Of a stretch of 64,000 nt of DNA, positions 34,735-43,359 are shown in pieces. Numbering within the stretch: position 1 is the first letter of the stretch; each line of letters begins with the position of its first letter. The notes beneath the pieces are model-generated. The model had not been told where the DNA came from, ran no database searches, and saw only the letters and a list, made by a program, of their open reading frames with translations. The stretch spans positions 59,906-123,905 of the forward strand of contig CALKGQ010000018.1 in the NCBI GenBank assembly GCA_938085425.1. The letters run 5' to 3'. The position numbers were made by a program, and so were the translations under genes. This stretch comes from an uncultured Flavobacteriales bacterium (GTDB lineage Bacteria > Bacteroidota > Bacteroidia > Flavobacteriales_D > Sanyastnellaceae).

Positions 34735-36008
34735 CAAGAAGACTGGGGCTTGGATGCTCCGTCACCGCCTTTCTTGCGGCCGCGGCCGCGGTTTCGGCTG
34801 GGACGTCGGCCACTCGATTTGGCATCGCCTGAGGACGACTTGGCACCGCCCTGTGGGGCTGCGGAGGATCCACCCTTGGGACGCCTTTTGCCTTTGCGGC
34901 GCTTTTTTCTTTTGGCCTCGTCAAATCGGGTCAAACTCTCTTGGCCAACCACATTGCCGAAGGTGGTGTCCACCTCTTCCACCTCTTCTTCCATTTCATA
35001 TGACGCCAAAGACCCCACCACTTCTCCTTTGGCAGAAGCGGCGATCAATTCATTGGCATCTTCGACATTCATGGCGATGGGCGATGACCCTTGTTCCCCG
35101 AGCTGCAAGAAGTAGACCAGGCGCTTGAAAATGTCCATTTTGAACACCACGGCCTTCCCTTTGGGGGTTTTGATCTTGGCATTGGGAGAAGGGAACTCTT
35201 TCACCGCCTCCACGTACTGGTCCAATTCAAAGTTGAGGCAGCACTTGAGCTTGCCGCATTGGCCAGCGAGTTTGCCCGGGTTGAGCGACAGCTGCTGGTA
35301 ACGTGCTGCACCTGTGCTCACGGATCTGAAATCCTTCAACCACGACGTGCAACACAGTTCGCGACCGCACACGCCAATGCCACCAATTCGGGCAGCTTCT
35401 TGCCTTGCACCGATTTGACGCATGTCAATGCGGATGTCAAACGTGCTGGCCAACTCTCGCACCAAATCACGGAAATCCACGCGCTGCTCGGCGATGTAAT
35501 AAAACGTCGCCCTGGTGTTGTCGCCTTGGTACTCCACGTCCGTCAGCTTCATGGAAATGTTCAAGCGCTTGATGATGGCCCTTGACTCCTTCATGGTGGC
35601 GTCCTCTCGCTGCCGTGCTTCGTGCCAAAGCGCCAAGTCTTCTGTGGTCGCCTTGCGCGCAATGCGCTTCAATTCATGGTCATCCTTGATTTTTCGGAGC
35701 TTCAATTGGCTCTTCACCAATTCTCCTGTCAAGCTCACAACGCCTACATCATGTCCCGGCTGAAGGTCAATCACGACCACGTCGCCAACATGGGCAGTCA
35801 CAGCTTGGGGACTTCTAACGTAAGCCTTGCGGTTGTTTTTGTAGCGAATCTCCACCACGTCATAGGGCGAGGCGCCATTGGGCAGAGGGACGCCCTCTAG
35901 CCAATCAAATACGCTCATGGAACCGCATCCGCAGTCCCCACAACGACCGTTGTTTTTGCATCCTCTTGGAAGCCCGTCTTCCCCTACGCTGCACGTTGAA
36001 CATCCCAT
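34734..36008 (-). CDS. ricT: RicT/YaaT-like PSP1 domain protein with basic RG-rich tail
   Basis: A 424-residue protein. It opens with a Bacteroidota-specific cysteine cluster (MGCSTCSVGEDGLPRGC...CGDCGCG), then the PSP1 domain (about 50-270) with QRVDFRDLVRELASTFDIRIDMRQIGARQEA, GVCGRELCCTSWL and GQCGKLKCCLNFELDQY. In Bacillus the RicT/YaaT protein acts with RicA and RicF in an iron-sulfur complex that influences RNase Y processing; that role here is by homology only. The last 75 residues are disordered and very basic (KRKKRRKGKRRPKGG ... RNRGRGRKKGG). ATG 36008 follows TACCTTAG by four bases, which excludes a start nine codons upstream. Confidence 0.9.
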   Translation of the reverse strand: MGCSTCSVGEDGLPRGCKNNGRCGDCGCGSMSVFDWLEGVPLPNGASPYDVVEIRYKNNRKAYVRSPQAVTAHVGDVVVIDLQPGHDVGVVSLTGELVKSQLKLRKIKDDHELKRIARKATTEDLALWHEARQREDATMKESRAIIKRLNISMKLTDVEYQGDNTRATFYYIAEQRVDFRDLVRELASTFDIRIDMRQIGARQEAARIGGIGVCGRELCCTSWLKDFRSVSTGAARYQQLSLNPGKLAGQCGKLKCCLNFELDQYVEAVKEFPSPNAKIKTPKGKAVVFKMDIFKRLVYFLQLGEQGSSPIAMNVEDANELIAASAKGEVVGSLASYEMEEEVEEVDTTFGNVVGQESLTRFDEAKRKKRRKGKRRPKGGSSAAPQGGAKSSSGDAKSSGRRPSRNRGRGRKKGGDGASKPQSS

Positions 36009-36012
36009 GCCC

Positions 36013-36020
36013 CTAAGGTA
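36013..36020 (-). promoter_or_regulatory. ricT -7 element, predicted leaderless
   Basis: TACCTTAG on the minus strand, four bases GGGC, then ATG 36008. It lies in the 23-base gap after holB, so ricT-gldH can be transcribed independently. Confidence 0.55.
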
Positions 36021-36031
36021 ACGCCGGAGTG

Positions 36032-37168
36032 TCAATTCCCACCCGCAGGGATCCGCAACATGCGATGCACACGCAAACTGAGGTCCACAAACACCAATTT
36101 GCCATTGACATTGCCCGCAACATCCCCATGGGCGTCTTCCAATGCCTGCCTGAGTGCGAGCACATTGTCATGGTGAATGAAGGTGCTGAATTTGGACAAA
36201 AACCCTTCTTCCGAAGGTGTCAGGCGCACGAGTGATTCGGCGCCATAATGGCCGACGATGCTTTGCCTGACGAGGTGAAGGGCATAGTGCAGAAAGCGTT
36301 TTTGACCTTCTCGACCCATCGCGGCAAACGCCTCGGAACCCTCCACCATGGCCTTCCCGTCACGGGCCCAGCACGCGCGCATCCAGGCTGAAAAACGATC
36401 GAGGTCCGGTTGGTCGTCGCCTGCCCTCGCCATCCGAAGGGCAAGGGCCAAATTGCCGTCCGCCACATGGGCCAAACTCGTGGCCTGCGCTTGGGCCATG
36501 CCCCACTTCGACACCAACCCCTCTGCAGCTTCTTCCGAACTCAAGTTGGGCACATGGATGCGTTGCACCCTGGACCGAATGGTCGCCAAAAGGCGGTCGG
36601 GGTGCTCCGTGACAAACAGCATCACCGTCTTGTCAGTGGGCTCTTCCATCAATTTCAAAAACTTGTTTGCTGTGTCGACACGCATTGTCTCAGGCAGCCA
36701 GCAAATCCAGATTTTCCAGCCCCCATGGAACGACTTCAAGCCAAGCTTGCGGTTCACCTCTAGCGCCTCGTCCACAGAAATGAAGAGCTGTTTCCTGTCG
36801 GCCCCCAAACGCTCAAGCCAATCTTCCACACCCAGATAGGCTCCTTCCAACATGGCCTCACGCCACGTTCCTTGGTGCGGATCTGAAGTGGCTTTGTCCT
36901 GACCGTCTGCCTTGAAAAAAGGGAAGCACCAATGCACATCTGGATGCTGGAGTTTGGCATGGGCTTGACAAGAATGACAAGTGCCGCAGCTGTCTTCCGT
37001 TCCGGGGTCCGCACAAGTCAAGTATTGGGCAAAGGCCCGTGCCAAGGCGAGGGCCCCAGCACCTTCTTGACCTTCCAACAATTGGGCATGGGCCACACGC
37101 GAAGAACGTGCGCTCTCACGCAGCTTTGCCCCCAAAGTTTGGTGGCCCACAACATCGGCGAATCGCAT
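36032..37168 (-). CDS. holB: DNA polymerase III delta' subunit (clamp-loader ATPase-like)
   Basis: A 378-residue AAA+ clamp-loader protein. It starts MRFADVVGHQTLGAKLRESA and has a zinc module with four cysteines (CADPGTEDSCGTCHSC). The Walker A site is degenerate (GQEGAGALAL, lacking the GK[ST] core), as expected of delta', which does not hydrolyse ATP, and there is a sensor/SRC-like region (LKLMEEPTDKTVMLFVTEHPDRLLATIRSRVQRI). The C-terminal collar domain follows. The start has a TACCTTCG box four bases upstream. It is followed by ricT with a 23-base gap. Confidence 0.95.
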   Translation of the reverse strand: MRFADVVGHQTLGAKLRESARSSRVAHAQLLEGQEGAGALALARAFAQYLTCADPGTEDSCGTCHSCQAHAKLQHPDVHWCFPFFKADGQDKATSDPHQGTWREAMLEGAYLGVEDWLERLGADRKQLFISVDEALEVNRKLGLKSFHGGWKIWICWLPETMRVDTANKFLKLMEEPTDKTVMLFVTEHPDRLLATIRSRVQRIHVPNLSSEEAAEGLVSKWGMAQAQATSLAHVADGNLALALRMARAGDDQPDLDRFSAWMRACWARDGKAMVEGSEAFAAMGREGQKRFLHYALHLVRQSIVGHYGAESLVRLTPSEEGFLSKFSTFIHHDNVLALRQALEDAHGDVAGNVNGKLVFVDLSLRVHRMLRIPAGGN

Positions 37169-37172
37169 CTGT

Positions 37173-37180
37173 CGAAGGTA
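37173..37180 (-). promoter_or_regulatory. holB -7 element, predicted leaderless
   Basis: TACCTTCG on the minus strand, four bases ACAG, then ATG 37168. A TTG lies 22 bases upstream of the element, inside the 3' end of the TonB receptor gene. Confidence 0.65.
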
Positions 37181-37181
37181 C

Positions 37182-39620
37182 TCAGAATTGTGCGGTGGCA
37201 GTCAACCGAAGGTTGCGCCCGGGTGCGGACAATCCCGACCCAAAGGTCCGGTAGTGAAGGTCCAGCAAGTTCATGGCTGCCACACGGAATTCCAGCGCGT
37301 CGTTCAGCCGCCACGATCCCGAAACGTTCCATGTTGCCCAGGCCGGAGAACCCTGCGGCAGGGCCTCTTGCAAGTTGTCCGTGGCCCCGGGACCATAATC
37401 CTCTGCCCGCTTGGGCAAGGCATAACGGACGGTCGTGCTCCAACGGCCGCGAGGGTGGGTTTGGACCCATTCCAACAGCCCAAACGTCGGGGGGATGTGG
37501 GCAAGCGGCTGCGCGCTTTGCTCCAGGCTGTTGCCAAGCGTCCAGTTGACAACGCCTCGAAGGGTCGCACGCGGACCGAGTCGCGCCTGGCCCTCGAGGC
37601 GGGCGCCACGCACCCAGGCACGGTCGATGTTCTGGTTCATTTGGATCCTCGCGGTGTCCCCGTCTATGGTCAACAAAGTGTCCCCATTCATGGAAGCGTT
37701 GGTCTGGACAATCGCATCGTCCCAAAAGCTGCCAAACACCGCTGCGCGAAGCACCAAAACATCGCTGTTGGGCACACATGACCACGTCAGCCCCTGCTCT
37801 GCTGTGTAGAGGTATTCCGGACGAAGGTCAGGGTTGGGGACGAGCACAAAACCCGCTTTCTCTCGCACCTTGCCCAGGTCGTCGACATTGGGGTGGCGGA
37901 ATCCGCTGGACAAAGAAGTCACCCACGATCCGCGCGTCGACACTTTTCCAGTCCATGCGCCACTGGCGGTCAGGGCGCCTCCCTGTTGGTTCACCTCTCC
38001 GAAGGGCAGCGACAACCGGGTAGTGTCTTCAAAGGACGAGTGCACCGACGCATGGCTGTAACGCAAACCGCCGCGAAAGGCATGCTTGCCTCGTTCCACG
38101 TGGGCCGAGGCAAATGCCCCCCATGTGGACATCGTAGAGCCACCATCGGCATAGCGCGTCCAAGCATCACCCTCCAGCCCAGAGGCCAAATCTTCGAAGC
38201 GCGCCGTCGATTCCACTGCGTTCCATTGGCCATCTGCACCAGCTTCCATTTTCCACTCCCCGACCCTGCCGCGCAGCACAGAGGTCAGTCCACCCACCAA
38301 GAGGGATTCCCTCTGAACGGTCCTCATGTCGCTTCCAAAACGCCGCTTGATGCGGCTTTCTTCAATCCTTTGTGCACTGGCCAGGGTCGTCCAAATCCAG
38401 CGCTCTGCCACGGCCCGTTGAAGGGTCAAAGCGGCCAAGGACCGCTTTTGCGGGCCATAAGCCCATTCCGCCCACTTGGTGGTGCCTCCTGCCATGTCGT
38501 TGTAGACGTCAAAACGAGGCACATCCCCTGTGGTGCTATGCTGCAGGTTCAAATCAATGAATCCACCCTTCCAATAGGCACGCATCCTGTGTTGAAAGTC
38601 CCATTGATCGTAGGCCGTGGCCACTTGCAGCGTGGGGTCCGCATTCGCCACCAGCGTGTCTTTGCCTCCTTGGCGTACCACCGTGAACGGAACCAAACCC
38701 CAAGTGCTGTCTCCATGGGCACGCCAACTTCCCATCTTCAGGTGACCAAATGCACGGCGGGTGACCTGCGTGACGGACCCCCAACGAGGGGCCTGCACGG
38801 TGACTTCGGCATGTCCCGCCCATCCTCCATTGACGGTGCTCCCTTGCGTTGTGAATTGGCCATGGGCCTCCAAAGAGTCGGTGCCAAATCGCGGCGCTTT
38901 GGTCATGAAGTGCACCACACCACCTAGGGCATCGCTGCCGTACAGCACACTGCTTGGCCCCATCAGTACGTCGGTGCGGACGACCGCAAATGGGTCGATG
39001 CTTCCTGCATTTTGGACGTGGCCAGACCGGTAAATGGCGTTGTTCATGCGGACCCCATCGACCACGAGAAGGACCCTGTTGGCCTCAAAACCTCTGAGAA
39101 CAGGGCTGATGCCGCCTTGTTGGCTCATCTGAAGATGGATTTGACCCGAACTCTCCAAAAGATCGCCTGTGGTCTCTGTGGTCCGCACAGGCGCCCGTGC
39201 CACCATCCGGGTCAAGTCGGCCCCTGCCATGGCGGCCGTGGCGCTCGAAGACACAGCACTCGATTGCACCACAACCTCTTCGATGGCGAACGTGGTGGAC
39301 AACAGATCCACGGTCCAAGTCGTCGCGCTTCCCGGCACCCCCCATTGGTCGTCGTGGCCCAAAGATTGGACCCGCAATGTGTCCGTGGGCGCCCAAGGCT
39401 CAAGTTGAGCAATCCCAAAGGCATTGGCAGCGACGGCCGTTCCCGCCGAAACATTTGCGACGGTGGCAAATGGCACTGGGACGCCATTGGTCAGGACTTC
39501 CACCGACCAGTCTTTTTGGGCCATCACAAGGGACGATGCCCCATAGCACCCCATCCCCATCCACAAAAGGACGAGGCGACGTGACCAGCCTCGGTCAGGC
39601 AAAGAGGGCTTCCAGAACAT
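37182..39620 (-). CDS. TonB-dependent outer-membrane receptor
   Basis: An 812-residue receptor. After the signal peptide (basic SRRL, then VLLWMGMGCYGASSLVMAQ) comes a CarboxypepD_reg-like barrel-sandwich domain (WSVEVLTNGVPVPFATVANV), then the plug (IEEVVVQSS as a TonB-box-like segment, LLESSGQIHLQMSQQGGISPVLRGFEANRVLLVVDGVRMNN, VLMGPSSVLYGSDALGGVVHFMTKAPRF) and a 22-strand barrel ending in NLRLTATAQF. Plug and barrel most resemble the haem/haemoglobin or colicin-type subgroup, but no ligand can be assigned. The first ATG lies 26 bases inside recO, so it is probably transcribed with recO; M21 is a less likely start. Confidence 0.93.
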   Translation of the reverse strand: MFWKPSLPDRGWSRRLVLLWMGMGCYGASSLVMAQKDWSVEVLTNGVPVPFATVANVSAGTAVAANAFGIAQLEPWAPTDTLRVQSLGHDDQWGVPGSATTWTVDLLSTTFAIEEVVVQSSAVSSSATAAMAGADLTRMVARAPVRTTETTGDLLESSGQIHLQMSQQGGISPVLRGFEANRVLLVVDGVRMNNAIYRSGHVQNAGSIDPFAVVRTDVLMGPSSVLYGSDALGGVVHFMTKAPRFGTDSLEAHGQFTTQGSTVNGGWAGHAEVTVQAPRWGSVTQVTRRAFGHLKMGSWRAHGDSTWGLVPFTVVRQGGKDTLVANADPTLQVATAYDQWDFQHRMRAYWKGGFIDLNLQHSTTGDVPRFDVYNDMAGGTTKWAEWAYGPQKRSLAALTLQRAVAERWIWTTLASAQRIEESRIKRRFGSDMRTVQRESLLVGGLTSVLRGRVGEWKMEAGADGQWNAVESTARFEDLASGLEGDAWTRYADGGSTMSTWGAFASAHVERGKHAFRGGLRYSHASVHSSFEDTTRLSLPFGEVNQQGGALTASGAWTGKVSTRGSWVTSLSSGFRHPNVDDLGKVREKAGFVLVPNPDLRPEYLYTAEQGLTWSCVPNSDVLVLRAAVFGSFWDDAIVQTNASMNGDTLLTIDGDTARIQMNQNIDRAWVRGARLEGQARLGPRATLRGVVNWTLGNSLEQSAQPLAHIPPTFGLLEWVQTHPRGRWSTTVRYALPKRAEDYGPGATDNLQEALPQGSPAWATWNVSGSWRLNDALEFRVAAMNLLDLHYRTFGSGLSAPGRNLRLTATAQF

Positions 39621-40323
39621 CGTAGCTTTTCAATTCGCGTTGTTTGCCCAATTGCGCTTGAACGTACCTGTAGGCACCAAGCACAAGGGGTTTGCGTTGG
39701 TCACGGGTCCAAGGAAGGCGCTGGAGAGAACCAAAATTCATGCCAGGAATTTGCCGGAGCAACGACACGACTTCTGGTGAAAGGGAGGACTTGGTCGCGT
39801 GCTCGGGATCCACATAATCGCCTGTGGCCACATCGAGCCACATCCCATGGTCATCGTCCAGCGGAGGCATCATGCCCAGGGCCTCGACCAGATGGGCCAT
39901 GAATTTCACATGGATCCAAGGGACTTGTTCCTCCGTCTCCAGCCAATCCAATGCCTGGAGGGTCAGCTCATACACGTCCTCTGCCGGCGCCCCTTCCTCC
40001 AAGCAAGCCGACAAAACTTCCGCGACAAAGAAACCCACGGCGGATCGCTCAGGTGACCTCCGAAAGGTCAACTGAGGAGCTGCCCGTCGACATTCCTTGG
40101 CCATCCACAATCCCTGGCCCTTGCCCGGTTTCAAGTCGCTGATTTCGAGATGGGCCATGGGGTGCCAAAGGGCCTTTTGCTTGCCTGCATTGGCCACCCA
40201 AAGGGGAATGCACCCATGGGCCCGTGTCAACAACCTCACAATCCGACTGCGGTCGCCGTACGCCACACCACCCACCACCACTGCGTGGGCTTCAGATTCC
40301 ATGGAAATAGAAGTGTGGGACAT
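39595..40323 (-). CDS. recO: DNA repair protein RecO
   Basis: A 242-residue recombination mediator that with RecR loads RecA onto SSB-coated gaps. The N-terminal OB fold (AHAVVVGGVAYGDRSRIVRLLTRAHGCIPLWVAN) and the helical C-terminal domain (AVGFFVAEVLSACLEEGAPAEDVYELTLQALDWLE, WIHVKFMAHLVEALGMMPPLD) follow the RecO pattern; the zinc-finger cysteines of some RecO proteins are absent, as in many Bacteroidota. Three starts are possible. ATG 40323 is chosen because TACTTTTG lies six bases upstream; ATG 40302 would give a slightly shorter N-terminus. The gene is divergent from ispG with 76 bases between starts. Confidence 0.92.
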   Translation of the reverse strand: MSHTSISMESEAHAVVVGGVAYGDRSRIVRLLTRAHGCIPLWVANAGKQKALWHPMAHLEISDLKPGKGQGLWMAKECRRAAPQLTFRRSPERSAVGFFVAEVLSACLEEGAPAEDVYELTLQALDWLETEEQVPWIHVKFMAHLVEALGMMPPLDDDHGMWLDVATGDYVDPEHATKSSLSPEVVSLLRQIPGMNFGSLQRLPWTRDQRKPLVLGAYRYVQAQLGKQRELKSYDVLEALFA

Positions 40324-40329
40324 GCCGTT

Positions 40330-40337
40330 CAAAAGTA
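40330..40337 (-). promoter_or_regulatory. recO -7 element, predicted leaderless
   Basis: TACTTTTG (perfect TAnnTTTG) on the minus strand, six bases AACGGC, then ATG 40323. Confidence 0.6.
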
Positions 40338-40375
40338 CGGGGGGAGTCCAGTCAACATCCATGATTCCCAGCGGT

Positions 40376-40383
40376 TATCTTCA
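40376..40383 (+). promoter_or_regulatory. Candidate ispG -7 element
   Basis: TATCTTCA, one base off TAnnTTnG, lies 16 bases before ATG 40400 in the divergent recO-ispG region. It would give a leader of about 10 bases. Confidence 0.4.
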
Positions 40384-40399
40384 CAGCGCAACCTTGACG

Positions 40400-42349
40400 A
40401 TGAAAGACACTGCCTACTGCCCCGATGCCTTCAATTACCAACGTCGATCCTCCCGGCCTGTGCAGGTTGGCAACATCGGCATAGGTGGAGAGCACCCGAT
40501 CCGGGTGCAGTCCATGACCACCACCAACACTTTGGATGTCGATGCCACTGTGGCACAGAGCATCCGAATGATCGAAGTGGGGTGTGAATTGGTGCGCATC
40601 ACCGCCCCCAGCAAACGAGATGCCGAGGCTTTGGAACACATCGCTCAACAATTGAGAGAAGCCGGGCACGACGTCCCATTGGTGGCGGACATCCACTTCA
40701 CCCCCAATGCGGCAGAAATCGCAGCAGAACACGTGGAAAAGGTGCGTGTCAACCCCGGAAACTATGCGGACAAGAAGCGGTTCGAGAACTTGGTTTACAC
40801 CGACGAATCCTACGAAGAAGAATTGTCGCGCATCCGCGTGAAATTCACGCCTTTGGTGCGCAAGTGCAAAACCCTTGGCAAGGCCATGCGTATCGGCACC
40901 AACCACGGATCGTTGTCCGACCGCATCATGAGCCGCTACGGAGACACCGCAATGGGCATGGTGGAGAGTGCGTTGGAATTCCTCCGGATTTGTGTGGACG
41001 AGGCGTATTTCAAGGTCGTGGTCTCCATGAAATCATCCAACCCCCAAGTCATGGTCCAAGCTTACCGCTTGCTCGTGGCAAGGATGGAAGAGGAAAACAT
41101 GGCCTTTCCCCTTCATCTTGGGGTGACCGAGGCAGGCGACGGCGAAGACGGCCGCGTCAAATCGGCCTTGGGCATTGGCACACTGCTGGAGGATGGACTC
41201 GGCGACACCGTTCGGGTCAGCTTGACAGAGGAACCAGAAGCTGAAATGCCCGTGGGCCGAATGCTTGTGGAGCGATACGCTGGGCGTGAGGGCCATGCCG
41301 CCATCCCCCCAGTGGAAAGCAACTTGGACCCCTTCGCCTACACAAGGCGCGCTTGCCATGAGGTGGGACAAACGGGCGGGAAGAACGTTCCGGTGGTGGT
41401 ACACACCCTTCGCGACGAAGACACCGAGCCTGCACGGCTTTTTGGCGCGGGGTACCGCTACAGTGTTCCATTGGACAAATGGAATCTGGACGACGCCGCA
41501 TGCGATGTGGTCTATGCCGGGTCAAGGAGTTTGACCTTTGGGCTGCCCGGCACCCTGCAAGTACTGATGGACGCGGACGCCTGGCGCCAATTGGAGCACA
41601 AGCCCGCCCAGCACATCCCGCTTTGGTCTGCGAACCAATTGGCCAACATCCCCCATCCCCAGGACGGCCAAATCCATTGGGTTCGGGTGCGCAGAAAGGA
41701 TGTGGGACCAGCATTGAAAGCCGCAGTGTCCGACGGTTCAGGAAACATGCGCGCGGACCTCGTATGGGTTGTGGAGACTGAACACGTCCATGCCATGGTC
41801 GATCTTCGGACCACGGTCCTTGCATTGGACGCCGCAGGATGCAATGCCCCTGTGGTTCTCAGGCGCACATGGTCCGAACTTGACGTCGATCGCTTGACCC
41901 TTCATGCAGCCACCGACCTCGGTGGCCCCATGATCGACGGCTTGGGGGACGGCCTTTGGGTGGACGCTCCGCATGTCCCTCTGCAAAAGCGCAATGCCCT
42001 GTCTTTTGGCATCCTCCAAGCGGCACGGACCCGCATCTCCAAGACGGAGTACATCAGCTGCCCAAGCTGCGGGCGCACCCTCTTCGACCTGCAAGAGACC
42101 ACCGCCAAAATCCGGGAAGTCACGCATCACCTCAAGGGCGTCAAAATTGGCATCATGGGGTGCATTGTGAATGGGCCGGGAGAAATGGCCGATGCCGATT
42201 ACGGATATGTCGGGACAGGGCCTGGCAAGATCACGCTCTACAAAGAGAAAGAGGTGGTCCGAAGGAATGTGCCAGAAGACGACGCTGTCGATGCCTTGAT
42301 CGACTTGATCCGAGAGCACGGCGACTGGGTGGAGGCGCCGACGGTCTGA
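40400..42349 (+). CDS. ispG: (E)-4-hydroxy-3-methylbut-2-enyl-diphosphate synthase, long form
   Basis: A 649-residue iron-sulfur enzyme of the MEP pathway that converts MEcPP to HMBPP. The N-terminal TIM barrel shows VQVGNIGIGGEHPIRVQSMTTTNTLD, LVADIHFTPNAA and VRVNPGNYAD; the C-terminal cluster domain has C554 and C557 (CPSCGRTLFDL), C588 and E595 (GCIVNGPGEMADADYGYVG). A domain of about 250 residues (roughly 290-530) is inserted between them, giving the three-domain form also found in plants and standard in Bacteroidota. The frame is open 101 codons upstream; ATG 40400 gives the expected N-terminus, with ATG 40361 as an alternative. Confidence 0.97.
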   Translation: MKDTAYCPDAFNYQRRSSRPVQVGNIGIGGEHPIRVQSMTTTNTLDVDATVAQSIRMIEVGCELVRITAPSKRDAEALEHIAQQLREAGHDVPLVADIHFTPNAAEIAAEHVEKVRVNPGNYADKKRFENLVYTDESYEEELSRIRVKFTPLVRKCKTLGKAMRIGTNHGSLSDRIMSRYGDTAMGMVESALEFLRICVDEAYFKVVVSMKSSNPQVMVQAYRLLVARMEEENMAFPLHLGVTEAGDGEDGRVKSALGIGTLLEDGLGDTVRVSLTEEPEAEMPVGRMLVERYAGREGHAAIPPVESNLDPFAYTRRACHEVGQTGGKNVPVVVHTLRDEDTEPARLFGAGYRYSVPLDKWNLDDAACDVVYAGSRSLTFGLPGTLQVLMDADAWRQLEHKPAQHIPLWSANQLANIPHPQDGQIHWVRVRRKDVGPALKAAVSDGSGNMRADLVWVVETEHVHAMVDLRTTVLALDAAGCNAPVVLRRTWSELDVDRLTLHAATDLGGPMIDGLGDGLWVDAPHVPLQKRNALSFGILQAARTRISKTEYISCPSCGRTLFDLQETTAKIREVTHHLKGVKIGIMGCIVNGPGEMADADYGYVGTGPGKITLYKEKEVVRRNVPEDDAVDALIDLIREHGDWVEAPTV

Positions 42350-42352
42350 GCC

Positions 42353-42961
42353 TCAGCGCACAGACGGAAAGTAGGTTCGCTGGTGCAGCAGCATCCAGAT
42401 CACGCTGACCGAAATGGCCGCATCGGCCAGGTTCCAAATCGGTGGGAAAATCTCCCGTCCGGCCCAAGCCTCGATGGGCCACCAAGCCGGCCAGGTGACG
42501 ATGAAGTGGAACATGTCCACCACATGGCCTTGAAACCACGGCGCATACCCTCCACCTTCAGGCAAAAATTCTGCAAGGGTCCCCCAACCAGAACGGCCAA
42601 ACAGTCTTCCATACACCGCGCTGTCAATGATGTTGCCCAAGGCACCTGCCCACACAAAGGTCAGGCCCGTCAAAACGCCACGGGGGGCATGTTCTTTGAT
42701 TCTTCTGGAGATGTACACCCCAATGCCCAATGCCGCCACCAGGCGAAACGCGGTCAGCAGGAGTTTGCCGAGCGTGCCCGGCAACGCCCAGCCGAAGGCC
42801 ATGCCCTCGTTCTCAATGAACTGCAATTCCAAAATTCCCGGCACAAAAGGCATCCTCTCGCCAATGGCAAAGGAGGTCTTGACCCAGAACTTGATCACTT
42901 GGTCCAAACACAAGATGGGCAACAAAATGCGCCACACCAATTGTCTCAAAGTGGGCGTCAC
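42353..42961 (-). CDS. lspA: Lipoprotein signal peptidase (signal peptidase II)
   Basis: A 202-residue membrane aspartyl protease that cleaves prolipoproteins after lipidation. It has four predicted membrane segments and the two catalytic aspartates: D113 in GNIIDSAVYGR and D180 in WNLADAAIS. LDQVIKFWVKTSF and FIENEGMAFGW are also family motifs. I take GTG 42961 as the start: it overlaps the stop of the upstream dksA-like gene as GTGA, and the longer frame from 43048 would lie inside that gene. The ileS-dksA-lspA order is conserved in Bacteroidota. Its targets in this window include GldH and the other lipoproteins. Confidence 0.93.
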   Translation of the reverse strand: MTPTLRQLVWRILLPILCLDQVIKFWVKTSFAIGERMPFVPGILELQFIENEGMAFGWALPGTLGKLLLTAFRLVAALGIGVYISRRIKEHAPRGVLTGLTFVWAGALGNIIDSAVYGRLFGRSGWGTLAEFLPEGGGYAPWFQGHVVDMFHFIVTWPAWWPIEAWAGREIFPPIWNLADAAISVSVIWMLLHQRTYFPSVR

Positions 42962-43329
42962 TGTTGTTGTTTCGCCTCGATTGAGAGGGTCGCGTGCGGC
43001 ACCAAACGAAGGCGCTCCCTGGGGATCAACTTCCCTGTCACCCGACAAATGCCGTAGGTTTTGTTCTTGATGCGCAGCAAAGCATTCTGCAAACTCTGGA
43101 TGAACTTCTGCTGACGTGCCGCCAATTGGGCCGTCTCTTCGCGGCTCATCGTCTCGGATCCATCTTCCATCATCTTGAACGTAGGCGCCGTGTCTTCGGT
43201 GCTGTTGTCGTCGCTGTGGGACAGGGACCGTTGCAATTGGTCCAAATCCTCCTGTGCGCTCGCAATTTTCGTGTGAATGAGGGCTTCGAATTCCTTCAAA
43301 TCCTTGTCTGAGTATCTCAAATCAGCCAT
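42958..43329 (-). CDS. TraR/DksA family regulator lacking the full zinc finger
   Basis: A 123-residue coiled-coil protein of the DksA/TraR family, which in other bacteria binds the RNA polymerase secondary channel and modulates transcription, often with ppGpp. The N-terminal two-thirds are helical with a DxxD-like acidic stretch near the coiled-coil tip (SHSDDNSTEDTAPTF). The C-terminal YGICRVTGKLIPRERLRLVPHATLSIEAK is unmistakably family sequence but keeps only one cysteine (C95) of the usual four, which is common in Bacteroidota members. It lies 30 bases after ileS and overlaps lspA by four bases. Confidence 0.93.
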   Translation of the reverse strand: MADLRYSDKDLKEFEALIHTKIASAQEDLDQLQRSLSHSDDNSTEDTAPTFKMMEDGSETMSREETAQLAARQQKFIQSLQNALLRIKNKTYGICRVTGKLIPRERLRLVPHATLSIEAKQQQ

Positions 43330-43359
43330 GATGCCATGCGTTGTTTGTGTGCCTTTGAA

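Noticed and set aside
39621..40323. Cobalamin-type riboswitch before the TonB-dependent receptor
   Set aside because: The receptor starts inside recO; there is no leader in which a riboswitch could sit.
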